Of a stretch of 64,000 nt of DNA, positions 43,200-54,600 are shown in pieces (position 1 is the first letter of the stretch; each line of letters opens with the position of its first letter). The notes under the pieces are model-generated. The model did not search any database, was not told the DNA's origin, and saw only the letters and a list, made by a program, of their open reading frames with translations. Location of the stretch: the NCBI RefSeq assembly GCF_914767665.1, contig NC_059501.1, positions 71,026,798 through 71,090,797 of the forward strand. The letters run 5' to 3'. The position numbers and the translations under genes are program-made. The stretch comes from Harmonia axyridis. Taxonomy: Eukaryota; Arthropoda; Insecta; Coleoptera; Coccinellidae.

Positions 43200-43530
43200 C
43201 TGGTTGAGTAACCAACATAAAATTCCGCAGGAGACCTAAAATTGTCATTTTACACTTTTACAGTCAATTCCCATCTTTCATCTGTAGTTTTTAGATAATC
43301 AGCAAGAGAAACTTTGAGCGGTCATATTTACGGAACCCCTTGTCGGATTTTCCCTATTTACGAAATGAACTGGTCTTTTTGAAATAGAATTCTTTCTATA
43401 AAATTTCAAGTTCCTAGATCGCTTCGTTCGAAAGTTATCGTGTATACGACAGGACGGACAGAATCGAATTTCACATTGAAATCTTCAAAGATGCAATAAA
43501 ATCATTCGTCAATATTAAGAAACCATAAAT
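43200..43530. repeat. interspersed repeat with GTTCGAAAGTTATCG core
   Basis: CGTTCGAAAGTTATCGTGTA (about 43426) and the tail CATTCGTCAATATTAAGAAA are shared in diverged form with 46620-46800 (CGTTCTAAAGTTATCATGTA), 57061-57380 (CGTTCGAAAGTTATCTCATC) and, for the tail only, 49765-49800 (ATTCGTTAGTTAGAAACC). A low-copy family common to the right half of the window; class unknown. Confidence 0.5.
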
Positions 43531-43532
43531 TA

Positions 43533-44017
43533 TTTTTTCTACATTCATGCAAAAAGCAGAACTTTATTGAACTATATTCAGTGGAAAAAGAAGTTCTTTA
43601 TTGCACTAGTGCAATAAAGTTTTTATTGCACTCATCTGTCATTCTACTTCAACGTGCTGTCATCATGACAAACATAAACGTTCAAACCCACTCAGTGTTG
43701 CAAAACAGCCTGAAGGAAATAACGATGTACAGTTACCAAGTACTAGTACGTTTACAGCAGTAACAAATCAAGAAGTGGATTCAAAAAGTACTTCACTACG
43801 AAATATTCATATTGAAAATTGCACCAATTGTTCATTCATTTTCAACATTGAGGGTAAAAATAAAGTTTGAGTTAAATTGTTCGTAACGTATTAGTTCCTG
43901 TTTCAATGCAAATCGATATTAATAATAAAGTATTCAAGTTGCGCTTTTCATTTTCCTACACCTAGTGCCGCACCTCAATAAATCATTTTTTGCTTTTTGC
44001 ATGAACGTAGAAAAAAT
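43533..44017. mobile_element. ~485-bp MITE with TTTTTTCTAC ends
   Basis: The left end TTTTTTCTACATTCATGCAA and right end TTGCATGAACGTAGAAAAAA are inverted repeats of ~27 bp, extending imperfectly to TTTATTG. Just inside the left end is a perfect 24-bp palindrome (43596-43619) made of CTTTATTGCACT and AGTGCAATAAAG. No coding content. Confidence 0.7.
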
Positions 44018-44125
44018 GTTGTATGCAACTCGTGCAAAAATTGTTTATTGCACTCGACGGGTTGTCCAACGACAATTTCACGTCGAGTGCAATAAACATT
44101 CACTTTTTGCACTTGTTGCATAAAT
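44018..44125. repeat. ~108-bp foldback abutting the MITE
   Basis: TATGCAACTCGTGCAAAAA and TTTATTGCACTCGACG on the left are mirrored by CGTCGAGTGCAATAAAC and TTTTTGCACTTGTTGCATA on the right, with a ~25-bp centre. It shares the TTATTGCACT word with the neighbouring MITE, so the two are probably related or nested. Confidence 0.75.
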
Positions 44126-44517
44126 AACTATGCGTTCGTTTGACTGTTGAAAATAATGAACTGACGAAAAGAATATCCATTTTCAATGAAGGATGGGAAG
44201 TTGATTTCTCACTGTTTATTTCTTGTGAGAATTCGATCTTGTCGAAGGAAATTTGAAAATTTGTATCTACCTAGGTATGATAAATTTAAGACTAATCTAT
44301 CAAACAAAATGTCGTCGGATCTCTATAGTTATAAAAAATGTTATCATTCACAAAGCTAATGCAAGGCCATCGCTCTTTTAAAATCGTTCTGTACATCTTT
44401 TATCTCATTTTGCATTTAGCTATCTCAAGTGCTTATGCTAAATTTCAGATATATCACCAAAATATTGTTGCATTTTTGAGTTAACGAATTTGAATCGCGA
44501 TTTTCTTAATCTCCATA

Positions 44518-44770
44518 AAAGCTGTTTATGATTGTTCGTTATTTCCGATCTGAATTTGATGAGTTCATTCTGTGAACAAAACATAAACAAAGTTTCTACA
44601 GAAACTTATCTCGAATGAACATTGATTGTAGTACCGGTTACTCACAGCATCGTGGACATAACAAGAAACGGGAATGAATGAAAATAAATGAAAAAATTGA
44701 TATTATGTATTTATAATGGGCTCGTGTACTGAAGAACAGAAATAACACTACTCCAGTCATTTAACCCTTG
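44518..44770. repeat. old duplicated segment, partner at 41362-41600
   Basis: AAGCTGTTTATGATTGTTCG, GTACCGGTTACTC, GGAATGAATGAAAAT, GAAAAAATTGATAT, GGGCTCGTGTACTGAAG and GAAATAACACTACTC mirror the order seen at 41362-41600. Confidence 0.5.
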
Positions 44771-44774
44771 AATC

Positions 44775-45873
44775 GATATCTTATCACTTGCCTTATGCAG
44801 TGATATGTCAACGCTTTGTTAATGAATTATTATATTCACGATAGGAATTTAATAGTTGTTGAGGTAATTTGTCGTTCTATAATGAGTGATTTCGAAAAAT
44901 AGATCTTACGACCAAACAAACAGCACATTGTTTTTCTACACGCTGATAGCAGTTTGTGGAATGTGGAAATAAAATTATTATGGAAGCCTCTTATTTTTAA
45001 CACTTCGATCAGCCTGTCTCGCTTCTTGCAAACAACGATAAAGAAACAATTAAATCAGTAATACTGCAAGTGTCAGTTGGTATATTACTGCAGAATATTT
45101 TCCCTGCAATGCTGTTTTCTACCAGAGCAAGTATTGTTATTTTTCTACTCATCAAATATTTTGACTAACATCTGATGAATTTCAAGATAGAAGCAAGAAT
45201 TATGAAAATTTTTAATTAACAAAAACGTGATTGGAGACTGAGAACTTTTTAGACAGATTGATTTTCGATGTGAAAACTTCTATTGTTGATTTTTGTGAAT
45301 TATTCCACTTTCATTCGAATTAATTATCCCTAATTATTACTTAACTATGTTGAACAAATATTCACTGACTTGAAATGCTTTTTAGCCCAAAATATAAGCA
45401 ACTTTTGAATATATATTATTTGGTGAAATATTCTGTGTTTTTTTTTTTGTAAGAACCTAAAAGATACAGGATAGGCTTGCTCTCATTTGAAATATTCAAG
45501 TCTACCTATCCCTTTCAAAAACTTTCAATTAATCATATTGATGAATATGATACTGCACTTGCAGTTGGGAAAATATTCGAGTATTTGACTGACACTGCAC
45601 TGACGTGAAGTCACAAGCTTTTGAGCGCCATTTCATTAATGCGCCAATTGTGCTCTTGAAGATCACATTATTTATATTGATGTAATTTTGTTCAAGAAAT
45701 ATCATACACACTTCCAAACAATTATCTCACAACCAAGTAATAGATTTATGCGTGAACGTGTTTACGATCTAATGTTCACTCTCATGTAAATATCTCAGTT
45801 ATGCTCAACGTATTCTGATATTTTAGATTTTTGTTTAAATATATTCAGAATTTTGAATACAAGTTGAAAATGT
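44775..45873. other. no gene recognised
   Basis: AT-rich sequence. A 62-codon minus frame at 45529-45717 has no domain. Confidence 0.5.
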
Positions 45874-46272
45874 ATGATTTCTGGTCTCTTGATTCTTAAT
45901 CAAATTCAATTATTATGTTATTATCAAAGTGACATATACCATGAAGGAATAAGAGTATGTATCTATTTTCAACAAATGTCATTTATCACTTGGAAAATTT
46001 TTTTTGGGGAGACGAAAAAGCTTAAAAAAATAAACCGAAGGTATTTCAGTCATCTTGAATCATTTGGTGTTTTTCGTCCGACTACCAACACAAATTCCAG
46101 AAAAAAAAATTACCTCCACAAATTTCATGATTCAAATTTGTATAGAAATATTTCAGCCGAGACTAGAGAAATATCAGACTGCATCAAAGTCAAGCTAACA
46201 ACCTACACTACACATTACATCTTTAACGGATCTATCTTCTCTGAAATATCAGATGTTTGTTTGTCGTTTTGA
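45874..46272 (+). other. unassigned 132-codon open frame
   Basis: Longest intact open frame in the 39-48 kb stretch. The translated text includes KKLKKINRRYFSHLES and NISAETREISDCIKVK. It has no signal peptide, transmembrane run or domain I recognise. Base composition is only slightly above background. It could be a decayed exon or chance. Confidence 0.2.
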
Positions 46273-46619
46273 TTTTTCTATGGAAATTTTCATTTGGATA
46301 GCATACTACCCAGAAGGTATGCTTTTCACACAAAAATTCACAAGAAATTGAAATAGACTTTCTATATATACACGAACAATTCAAACTGATTGAATCTGTA
46401 ATCACGGATATTTTGGGTGCATATATGTATATACTGTACTGCAGTATATATATACTGCAATATTCTTCTTGAATTTTATTTGCTTTATTTTTTAAGGTTC
46501 TGATAATATAATCGACTTAATTTTCGCACGGAGCTCGAAATTGTTATTTTATATAAAAGAACAACACCTCAATTAGATCAATTTTATGTTCACGGGAATA
46601 ATTAATAATAATATTTTTT

Positions 46620-46796
46620 TCATATTCTTTTTGAAATTTTTATTAATATTTCTGGTAACGCGATCAATATAAAATTCTGCACAAAGCTGGGAATTACATT
46701 ACAATTAAAGTCAATCTTGACATTTTTAATCCGATCCAATACTGAAAATTTCCAAGTTTTTATGTCTCCTCTTCGTTCCATCGTTCTAAAGTTATC
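46620..46796. repeat. interspersed repeat (CGTTCTAAAGTTATC family)
   Basis: GATCAATATAAAATTCTGCA, TTCCAAGTTTTTATG and CGTTCTAAAGTTATCATGTA match the family also seen at 43200-43530 and 57061-57380. It ends where the Tc3-like element begins. Confidence 0.45.
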
Positions 46797-47727
46797 ATGT
46801 AAAGGGTAATTTTATTAGAGCTATAGAACTTTGAATTGCAATAAAACAACGATGGATTATTCGATTGACATGAAATCTTGTGGCATTACATTTTGAATAT
46901 GATTTCTGGCATATGAACGCCACGGCTGGCTCGGATGTAGTCCAATCTGGACGTCCAATTTTCGATGACTTTTTCCAACATTTGTGGCCGTATATCGGCA
47001 ATAACACGGCGAATGTTGTCTTCCAAATGGTCAATGGTTTGTGGCTTATCCGCGTAGACCAATGACTTCACATAGCCCCACAGAAAGTAGTTTAGCGGCG
47101 TTAAATCACAAAATGTTGGAGGCCAATTCACAGGTCCAAAACGTGAAATTAGGTGGTCACCAAACGAGTCTTTCAATAAATCGATTGTGACACGAGCTGT
47201 GTAACATGTTGCGCCGTCTTGTTGGAACCACAGCTCCTGGACATCATGGTTGTACAATTCAGGAATGAAAAAGTTAGTAATAATGGCTCTATACTGATCA
47301 CCATTGACTGTAACGTTCTGGCCATCATCGTTTTTGAAGAAGTACGGACCAATGATTCCACCAGCCCATAAAGCGCACCAAACAGTCAGTTCTTTGGATG
47401 TAACGGTGTTTCGACATACACTTGAGAATTAGCTTCACTCCAAATGCGGCAGTTTTGTTTGTTGACGTAGCCATTCAACCAGAAGTGCGCTTCATCGCTA
47501 AACAAAATAAAATGGACGTAGTGCGCGATACGTATTCCGCACAGAACCATTATTTTCGAAAAAAATTGCATTATTTGCAAGCGTTGTTCAGGCGTGAGTA
47601 TATTCATAATAAATTGCCAAACCAAACTGAGAATAAATCACTTGACAGCTGTTAAATCGGTCGCCATCTTGAACAGTAATACCAACTTAAAGTTATATAC
47701 CTCGAAAAAAATCAACAGTTATATGAC
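46797..47727 (-). mobile_element. Tc3-like/mariner-family transposon, internally deleted (copy 2)
   Basis: Same family as 20503-21357 but on the opposite strand. The left end here reads AAGGGTAATTTTATTAGAGC and then TATAGAACTTTGAATTGCAA, matching the 3' end of copy 1. The right end TATACCTCGAAAAAAATCAA matches its 5' end (GTGTTTTTTTTCGAGGTATA on the other strand). The terminal T-runs are eroded. Confidence 0.8.
46880..47625 (-). pseudogene. Tc3-like transposase, deletion derivative (copy 2)
   Basis: On the minus strand the protein starts VWQFIMNILTPEQRLQIMQF, then skips most of the DNA-binding region and resumes at VHFILFSDEAHFWLNGYVNK. It therefore keeps the first catalytic Asp (FSDEAHF), which copy 1 has lost. 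After QNCRIWSEANSQVYVETP there is a frameshift (about 47390). The rest reads LWFQQDGATCYTARVTIDLL, RFGPVNWPPTFCDLTPLNYF (normally PLDYF, so the last catalytic Asp appears changed to Asn) and YADKPQTIDHLEDNIRRV. The C-terminus is again split by a frameshift near 46900. Dead. Confidence 0.8.
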
Positions 47728-47729
47728 CG

Positions 47730-48247
47730 GCTGGACGAACAGAATCGATATCAGTAAATCAGTGATATTCGCCATCAGTGATTTGAATCTAATCTACCGT
47801 TCAAGACCATTTCCAGCTCGTAATTGAAAAATTACAGAAATTATGTCGAAATTACAGTGTGATCTGTTTTCGGAGAACGGGCGCTAAAGAATTCTGAAGG
47901 TTTTGATCAGTTTCATTTATCCTCATACTCGCTAATAGGTAAAATACTAGGCTTTCTCGTACTTCGCTTCTAAAATCAGCCCTTTACAGTCCTCTTAATT
48001 TTGGTGCACAAAAAAACCCAATTTACTCATGATCATATTCGAAGGAGTTGATTATGTCTCAACACAAACTCTCATACGGGATCTAATTGATTAAATCAGA
48101 CTAGTAAAACGGGAAATACAGCAATCGAGGGAATTTCACGTTTTCGAGTGCGTGATGCGTACAATATATCCATTCTCAATACAAATGGGTATCGAATTTG
48201 CTATAGGTACAAACTTGCATCTGGATGAACTCGAAATTTTGGGATTA
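47730..48247. other. no gene recognised
   Basis: AT-rich sequence, no gene or repeat recognised. Confidence 0.5.
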
Positions 48248-48249
48248 TA

Positions 48250-48727
48250 CAGTGCGCTTCAAAATTAATGAACAAATTCATTTTCTCAGAAGAAAAATAT
48301 TTGGCAATAAAATCCTGAAATAGGTCAATTTTTGTTTCACTTTTACCAAATTTTTTGTATATTTGAAGGATTCTTCTTGCACCCTGTGCCATTCTTATCA
48401 ACCCTCTGGATTTTTTGTATAGGGAAAATGGGTCATATGGTACTTTTTTGACAAAGTGCACATATTGAAAACTTCTTTGAACTAATTTATTTTTCGAAAA
48501 AAAAATTTTTTCTCGAAAATTTATGCACGCCTGTAAAGAAAATACAAAGACCTTGCCAAAAAACTATCACATGCCTCACTTTCCCCATTCAAAAAATTGA
48601 AAAAAATCCTTCAAAAATGCATAAAAATTTGGTAAAAGTGAAACAAAAATTGACCTGCTTCAGGATTTTGTTGATAAATATTTTTTTTCTGAGAAAATGA
48701 ATTTTTCCATAATTTTGACGCGCACTG
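48250..48727. mobile_element. 478-bp Tc1/mariner-type MITE with TA target site
   Basis: The left end CAGTGCGCTTCAAAATTA (48250) and right end TAATTTTGACGCGCACTG (to 48727) are inverted, with TA on both outer sides (48248-48249 and 48728-48729). The inverted repeats extend far inward: TTCATTTTCTCAGAA, TCCTGAA..AGGTCAATTTTTG and TTTCACTTTTACCAAATTTT all have mirrored partners, about 150 bp or more per arm. Non-coding; the 86-codon minus frame is a shadow. Confidence 0.9.
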
Positions 48728-48862
48728 TATGAGAGCTTTTTCTCATAAAATCATTCTCAACCCAATCTGAATAAATTTCATTAAAATCAACGTACAAGCC
48801 AAACGAGTTAACCCATAACTCATTTATTCCCCTCAAAAATGCTACAGGGTGTGTCAAACATA

Positions 48863-49020
48863 GATAATAATAATAATAATTATGTTTATTCAGAAATCCA
48901 CAGGATAAACAATACACAAACAATATCAAAGAACAAACATTTGTCTCTCGATTAGTGTAGAAACACTTGTTTCGAGAAAATGAAAAAGGAAATAAAATAT
49001 AGATACATGTATTAAGCATG
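48863..49020 (-). mobile_element. 5'-truncated LINE 3' end with TTA tail
   Basis: On the minus strand the sequence runs TTTGTTTATCCTGTGG-like text (here GTTTATCCTGTGGATTTC), then AATAAACAT, then an ATT microsatellite at the 3' end (48863-48881). This 3' UTR plus microsatellite layout is common for insect LINEs. No protein-coding part remains. Confidence 0.45.
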
Positions 49021-49149
49021 GCAAGTAATCAGTCCAAAAATTAATAACAACAGTAACAACAATTGAATGGGATAACTAAGAATTTTAGGTAAGAAGAACA
49101 GAAGAGCTTCATGAAGAATTGTCTACAGCTCAAATAGGATATCTCTACC

Positions 49150-51399
49150 AAATTTTATCAAAATCTAGTAAGAATTGTAGAAATTGAATATTATATGTTA
49201 AAAGATGTTCAGAAGTACCTCAAAAGGCTTTTTACCAGTAGAAATAACGACAAATATCAAACACAAATTAGTCATAAATATCTGGAGTTTCATTACGATA
49301 TTTCATCAATTTTCCAAGGACTGTTTTTTCAAATTTTTATTCCTTGCCCCAAAATATAATAATCCAGCTGAAAGTACCAATGTGGTATGATAGCAGTTCA
49401 TTCATATACTATACGTTCAGATGAAAAACCTGGATAGACGTCATTCGAATATAATTTTTTTAATCTATTCATCAAATTCAACAATTCAATCGGCAAGAAT
49501 TTGGGAATGTTGGATGAATCTTTCCATTAAATCATTTTTGAGATTGACATTGGTTCTCATGGAATACAAAAAACCATAGCCATACTTTTTCATCGCCTTA
49601 TTCATAATATGAACGAAAAATGGAAAAATTTCAATCCTGAAATGTCGCTTGAGATCACTCAAAAAATTATTTGTTGGAAAATATAAATCAGATTTCATTT
49701 ATTACCATTACAGGAACATTATTTTTGACTATTCTGAAATAGTCGCATTGAAATTTTCAAAAATAGCATATAATCATTCGTTAGTTAGAAACCATAAATA
49801 ATTTGAATTCGTTCGACTCATATGGTTCAAATTTTCAAATGAAGAGATGAATACTAAAGCATAAGTGATATAAGCTAATTTTACGAATAGTCGTTATATT
49901 TCCAAAAAAAAACCTTACAAAGTAGACGTTTCAAAGATGAAGGACAGTCTTCGGTTCATTATTTTGGATAATGAACCTTTGGAACCATTCAATAAAAAAT
50001 TTACCCCACCTCTAAAACTTTCAACGTATACTTTTTTCTGAATTTATAAGAGCAGTTTTGAATGATAATTAAGCAATTTTATCGTTTTAAGTCTTCTAGC
50101 TCCAAAAAAACATTAACTTAATTTGAATATAAAAAAATTAAGAAATAAATTTAAATAGCTCTTATTACCGGAACTATAATAAATCATGAAATGGAAAAAA
50201 TGTGATGGTAAGACGATTAATATAACTGCTTAATTTTACCCCTAACGGTAACTTTGTACTTCATACGAAATTCGTAGAACAAATAGATACGAATTGAAAA
50301 TTGCTGCATAATATAAATAATTATTGATATTCTCATTTTGACAGTTTTTCTGTGGAATATCGAGAAATAAAAAGTCCCCATGTTTATTTTCGAATATTTT
50401 TTCATTATTACCTATTACATTACCGAAAATATTAACGTTGAAATAAATTTTTCTACTAAAATATTTCACAGTTTTATTTTGATAGATATTGTGACAGCAT
50501 TTGATAATATCCTCTTAATGATATGAATGTACAACGAAAATAATCAATTCAAACAGATTTTCAAGAAATTTTTCTTTTGTAAAACCTCAAATTTTTGAGT
50601 TGAATCAGTGTTTGATTAGAAAATGAGAAATTTGATGAACCTATTCAAACTATTTAACGAATTCAGTAGATATCTTCTAAGTTAATCCATGCCTCTATTA
50701 CTGAAATTAAAAATCGAAATCACTTTCGAATATTTGGCTGAAAAGGAAATCCCCATACGATTTCATGAATAATTCATCTCTTAATTCTTTCAAAAACACA
50801 AATACCGCTTTCTCTATTTGAATAAAAGAATATTTTGACGTCACCACGTTTTCTGCTCAGAAAAATTCTGAATAAGTACGAATAGCAAAAAGTATACATA
50901 CATACTGATTTGAGTCATAACGCAACATCAGCAAATCACACCACACAAGCTCTTTGAATCATTGGAAGTTGAATAAATTTCTTTCAGAAAACAAGTTTTT
51001 AAAACAAAAAAGGCATAAGAGGTTCAAAGATTACATTAAATTCATCGTGTTCAATCCTTAAGTACCATAATCAAGGCATATTTAATTACATCAAACAACA
51101 AACCCGAATTTCAAGGTCACCACCATATTTCGAGGTTTTTCACTAAAGTTCGATTTTTCTAAGCATAATCAAAATGTATCTAACAAGTTCCAAATGCATA
51201 TAAATTTCGAACACCCACGACTCCGAAATCCAATACCCATTCCAGAGATAACAAATACGACAATTAAAATTGAATTAACTAGATCAGGGATCGAAGTAGA
51301 CTTCTTTCTTCAGCTATAACGTCCACAACTCATTAAAACAAATAATTATTACCGCTCGCATCGTATCAATTCTTGAAAAACGCAAATACGTCATAGTGC
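49150..51399. other. no gene recognised
   Basis: AT-rich sequence between the last LINE piece and the CD36 gene. Minus frames at 49486-49698 and 50217-50469 have no domain. A short tail of the CGTTCGAAAGTTATC repeat family may lie at 49765-49800. Confidence 0.5.
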
Positions 51400-51641
51400 T
51401 GAAACCCCCACCCATTCCACCGGCATCCCGACGTCTCGTCTTTTAAAAACCAATTCATTCTTCATTTTTGTCCTCAATTTACTCGACATATTCATACGAG
51501 ACAAGACCACTGTAATTGTGGACCGGCAAGATTTCAAACGTTCAACTTCCCCGATTTATTGGGGGGATACGTGGGTACGTAACGTGAACACCGCTCGATT
51601 TTAGTGATTTTAAGTGATTTTTACCACCCTTAGTGACAAAT
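51400..51641 (+). promoter_or_regulatory. putative 5' leader/promoter of the CD36-family gene
   Basis: GC-richer than its flanks. It contains a TATA-like TTTTAAAA at 51441-51448, followed about 15 bp later by TCATTCTTCA, which could serve as an initiator. The 5' untranslated region would then run ~180 nt to the ATG at 51642. No transcript evidence is available, and the start site is inferred. Confidence 0.3.
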
Positions 51642-51669
51642 ATGGAGTTACCTTACAAATTCAACACAA
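51642..51669 (+). CDS. CD36-family gene, coding exon 1
   Basis: Only 28 nt: ATG then codons for MELPYKFNT plus the first base of a Lys codon, followed by donor GTAAGT. The start was chosen because the next exon continues in phase and a short cytoplasmic tail is normal for the family. An upstream in-frame GTG at 51633 is not a plausible start. Confidence 0.75.
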
Positions 51670-54600
51670 GTAAGTACCTACTCTATGTTCCCTTATACTT
51701 GGAGATACCGACAGTGGGCCAAGCGACAAACCCTACAAATTTCAATTTTGATTTATCTGTAATTTTATCCGATTTATTTCGATTTCGAACCGCCAAACAG
51801 AAACTTCTAAATATCCTTGCTTAATAAAGTATCTTCAAAACTTTCCACTCATTTGAATTCGTACCAAAAATATGTTCGGATACCTAGGGGCTTAAAAACA
51901 AATTTATTGCCTGAATTTGGCATATCCTCATGAGAAAACTTGATCGATTAGGTAGATATTCGTCAGAGCCACGAATTTTGATGAATTTGTTATTATTTAT
52001 TGTTTCAAGTATAATGAAATTTTCCATAAGTTCAAACAATATTCTTCACTTAAGAGGACAAGGTTTTCCTTATAATAAAAAACTCGATTATGTAAATGAG
52101 AGAAAAAATTCGGATAACATCAATTAATTCATTAATTCGAATCGAATCCTTCTTCGGATTAATGAGTTTACCATGTTTGAAATAAGTAATGCAGTTTTTT
52201 AAGTCAGTATAAGGTTAACATGAAGACGGAAATATTATTTTCGCAGGATAAATAGTTTTATGAATGTTACTCATTGAAGAATTGTACAATGCATCGTAAG
52301 GCAATGAATTACTTTTTATTTGTACTAACTATTCTAACTACAACATCAAATAGTCACCAACGTGCGGTTTATATTAAACAATAGCTACTTTTCTTCATTA
52401 TTTGAACGAAATGGTTCTTTTATACGAAATAATTTTACATTATCGTATTTGTGAAGTCCCGACTTCCTATTTGCCGTCTTGCTTATTATATCGTCAATTC
52501 AAATTGTTATGTTCCTTCTAATGAAAACTTTCAATAATTTCAAAGAAAAGATTCAAGTACAAATGTTGAATGAAAAATCTTACATCTATGCAGATCTGTT
52601 AATTAAGGGATCATATTCCTAAAATCTGAAAATTAATTTATATACCTCACAAATTATGTGAATTCTAGCAGTAATCAATTTAACAAGCTTAGTCTAGAAA
52701 ATTTCATGATTGATAAACTGACTAACACAAATTAATTGAATGATATAAGTGACGCAAGATGATTTCAAATCGACTATTTTATAAGGCAGATCTGTTCTGT
52801 ATTTATTTCGATTATAACTGTTGAAAAATAGGGAAAAATTGGGTGTAAACAAATACTGTACATGAAGAAAAGTAATCACCTCAAACTCTTTTCTATCAGT
52901 TGCAGTATTCTGGTTACTAATTAAGATGAATAATTAAATCAAATTTGTACTATTATGATGATTATTTGGTGACTAAATCTTTTTCCTATTTTGTAGAAAA
53001 CAATAACTATAAATTTTATAGCTCATTTTTCTCATAAAAATATAAGATAACATAAAATCCTTCAACCAGCTCAAATATATCTGTAGTACTAATAAAAATT
53101 CCCATTTTTCAAATTAATGAACCTTAACCATTTCACTACTTCGTATCTCCATGACCAACACGTCTAAAAATCATTCAAACGTGATCATTATCAAGACAGT
53201 AATACTTCTACGAAAATTTTCTGCAATGAAAGTTCATGGCCTTTTAAGTTGTTATGCTTATTTAAAAATAATGTGAGTTTACTCTAAATGAAGAAATTCC
53301 ATGTTGGTTTCACTACAACGAGGTGCTTATTTGTAAGAATTCAAATAATGCATTTCTTGGTCAAAATATTGAAAGAGATTCGTTCAAGTCACAAAACTTC
53401 GATATCTGAGAAGTAGGTGCCATTTAAGTGGTAGTTTATCTTATCAAGGTTATTCTAGTGAACTGAATCGAAGAATATGTTGAAATCGTTAATTGATGAG
53501 AGGATATGAGCATTTTTAGAATGTTAAACAGAGCTCAACACAAATTATATTTCAATATTGAAAATATCGAATATTAATAAGGCGAATACTACAATAATGA
53601 ATTCATTTTCGACCTGTTTCCCAAAAAAAATTATCCCTTAGACAAACTCTTTCAATTAGAATTCTAAGCATACCACACCGATCAATAATAATTATAACTA
53701 TTTATAAACCAATATTAATTGATCCGTTGCTGCTATAGATGAGATTAAATTGAGTTATATCATTTCTGAATGGTCAGAGTTACATTATTTCCTGAGTTAA
53801 CGAACTCGTTTATGAAAATACCATGGATCAAGAACTGTTTCACTTTCCTTCTGTACCAATGTAGTAAATAATCAAACAGATCGAATTGTACCCCAAGGTC
53901 TTAAATGTTTGTGAAATTCCGGTAATATTATTTATCCAAACATATAATTATATTGTTGAATGTGCAACTGGGAATTTTAGTGGATGATATTGAACTATTT
54001 TTTTTTGCGATAGACTTGTTTGTATGCATAAGTGATTATCTAGCTTTAAGAGTGTGTGACCTCCCCTTTGCATATGTGTGTTGGTGGTATTCGGAAAATC
54101 ACAGTTAGTCGTCTCATAAGGAGGTAATTTAATACCATAAGTATTTGGATAGGTATTTATAAATAGAATGGGTGTGTGAATCCAGTAGAAATAAATCCTT
54201 CAAGATTATGATGGTGTTTTATGCTAAGTATTCATTTTATCACCACAAAAATATTTTTAGGATCATTTTGAAGATATTACGTACTCTAAACCCCCCAATT
54301 ATTTGCAATTTACCGATTGTAGTATGTTATCTAGATGGATAATTCACTCTATGAAATCCAAGGACTAAAAATTCAACAGCAAAAAAAATATTTCTTGAAA
54401 ACAATTAAAAATGAGCTACTGAAATAATTTTGGCAGAAATCTTTTTCAGAATCATGAAATTTCCAATATTTGATTGATTAATGACATCCAGAACAAACTA
54501 CAATGTTATCAAATTGATAATATCATTTACTTATGGATGAGTTGATAATCTTCAAGAAAAAGAAAATTGATAAAAAATTGGCTGAAATTTGCAATGTTTT

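Noticed and set aside
48201..49019. Minus-strand frames of 86 and 119 codons
   Set aside because: The first lies in a MITE; the second runs through the MITE edge and a LINE 3' tail with a run of Tyr codons from an ATT microsatellite.
51633..51824. 63-codon protein read straight through the CD36 first exon
   Set aside because: The frame runs through a good donor site (GTAAGT at 51670) into intron. The in-phase splice to 59608 gives a family-consistent protein.
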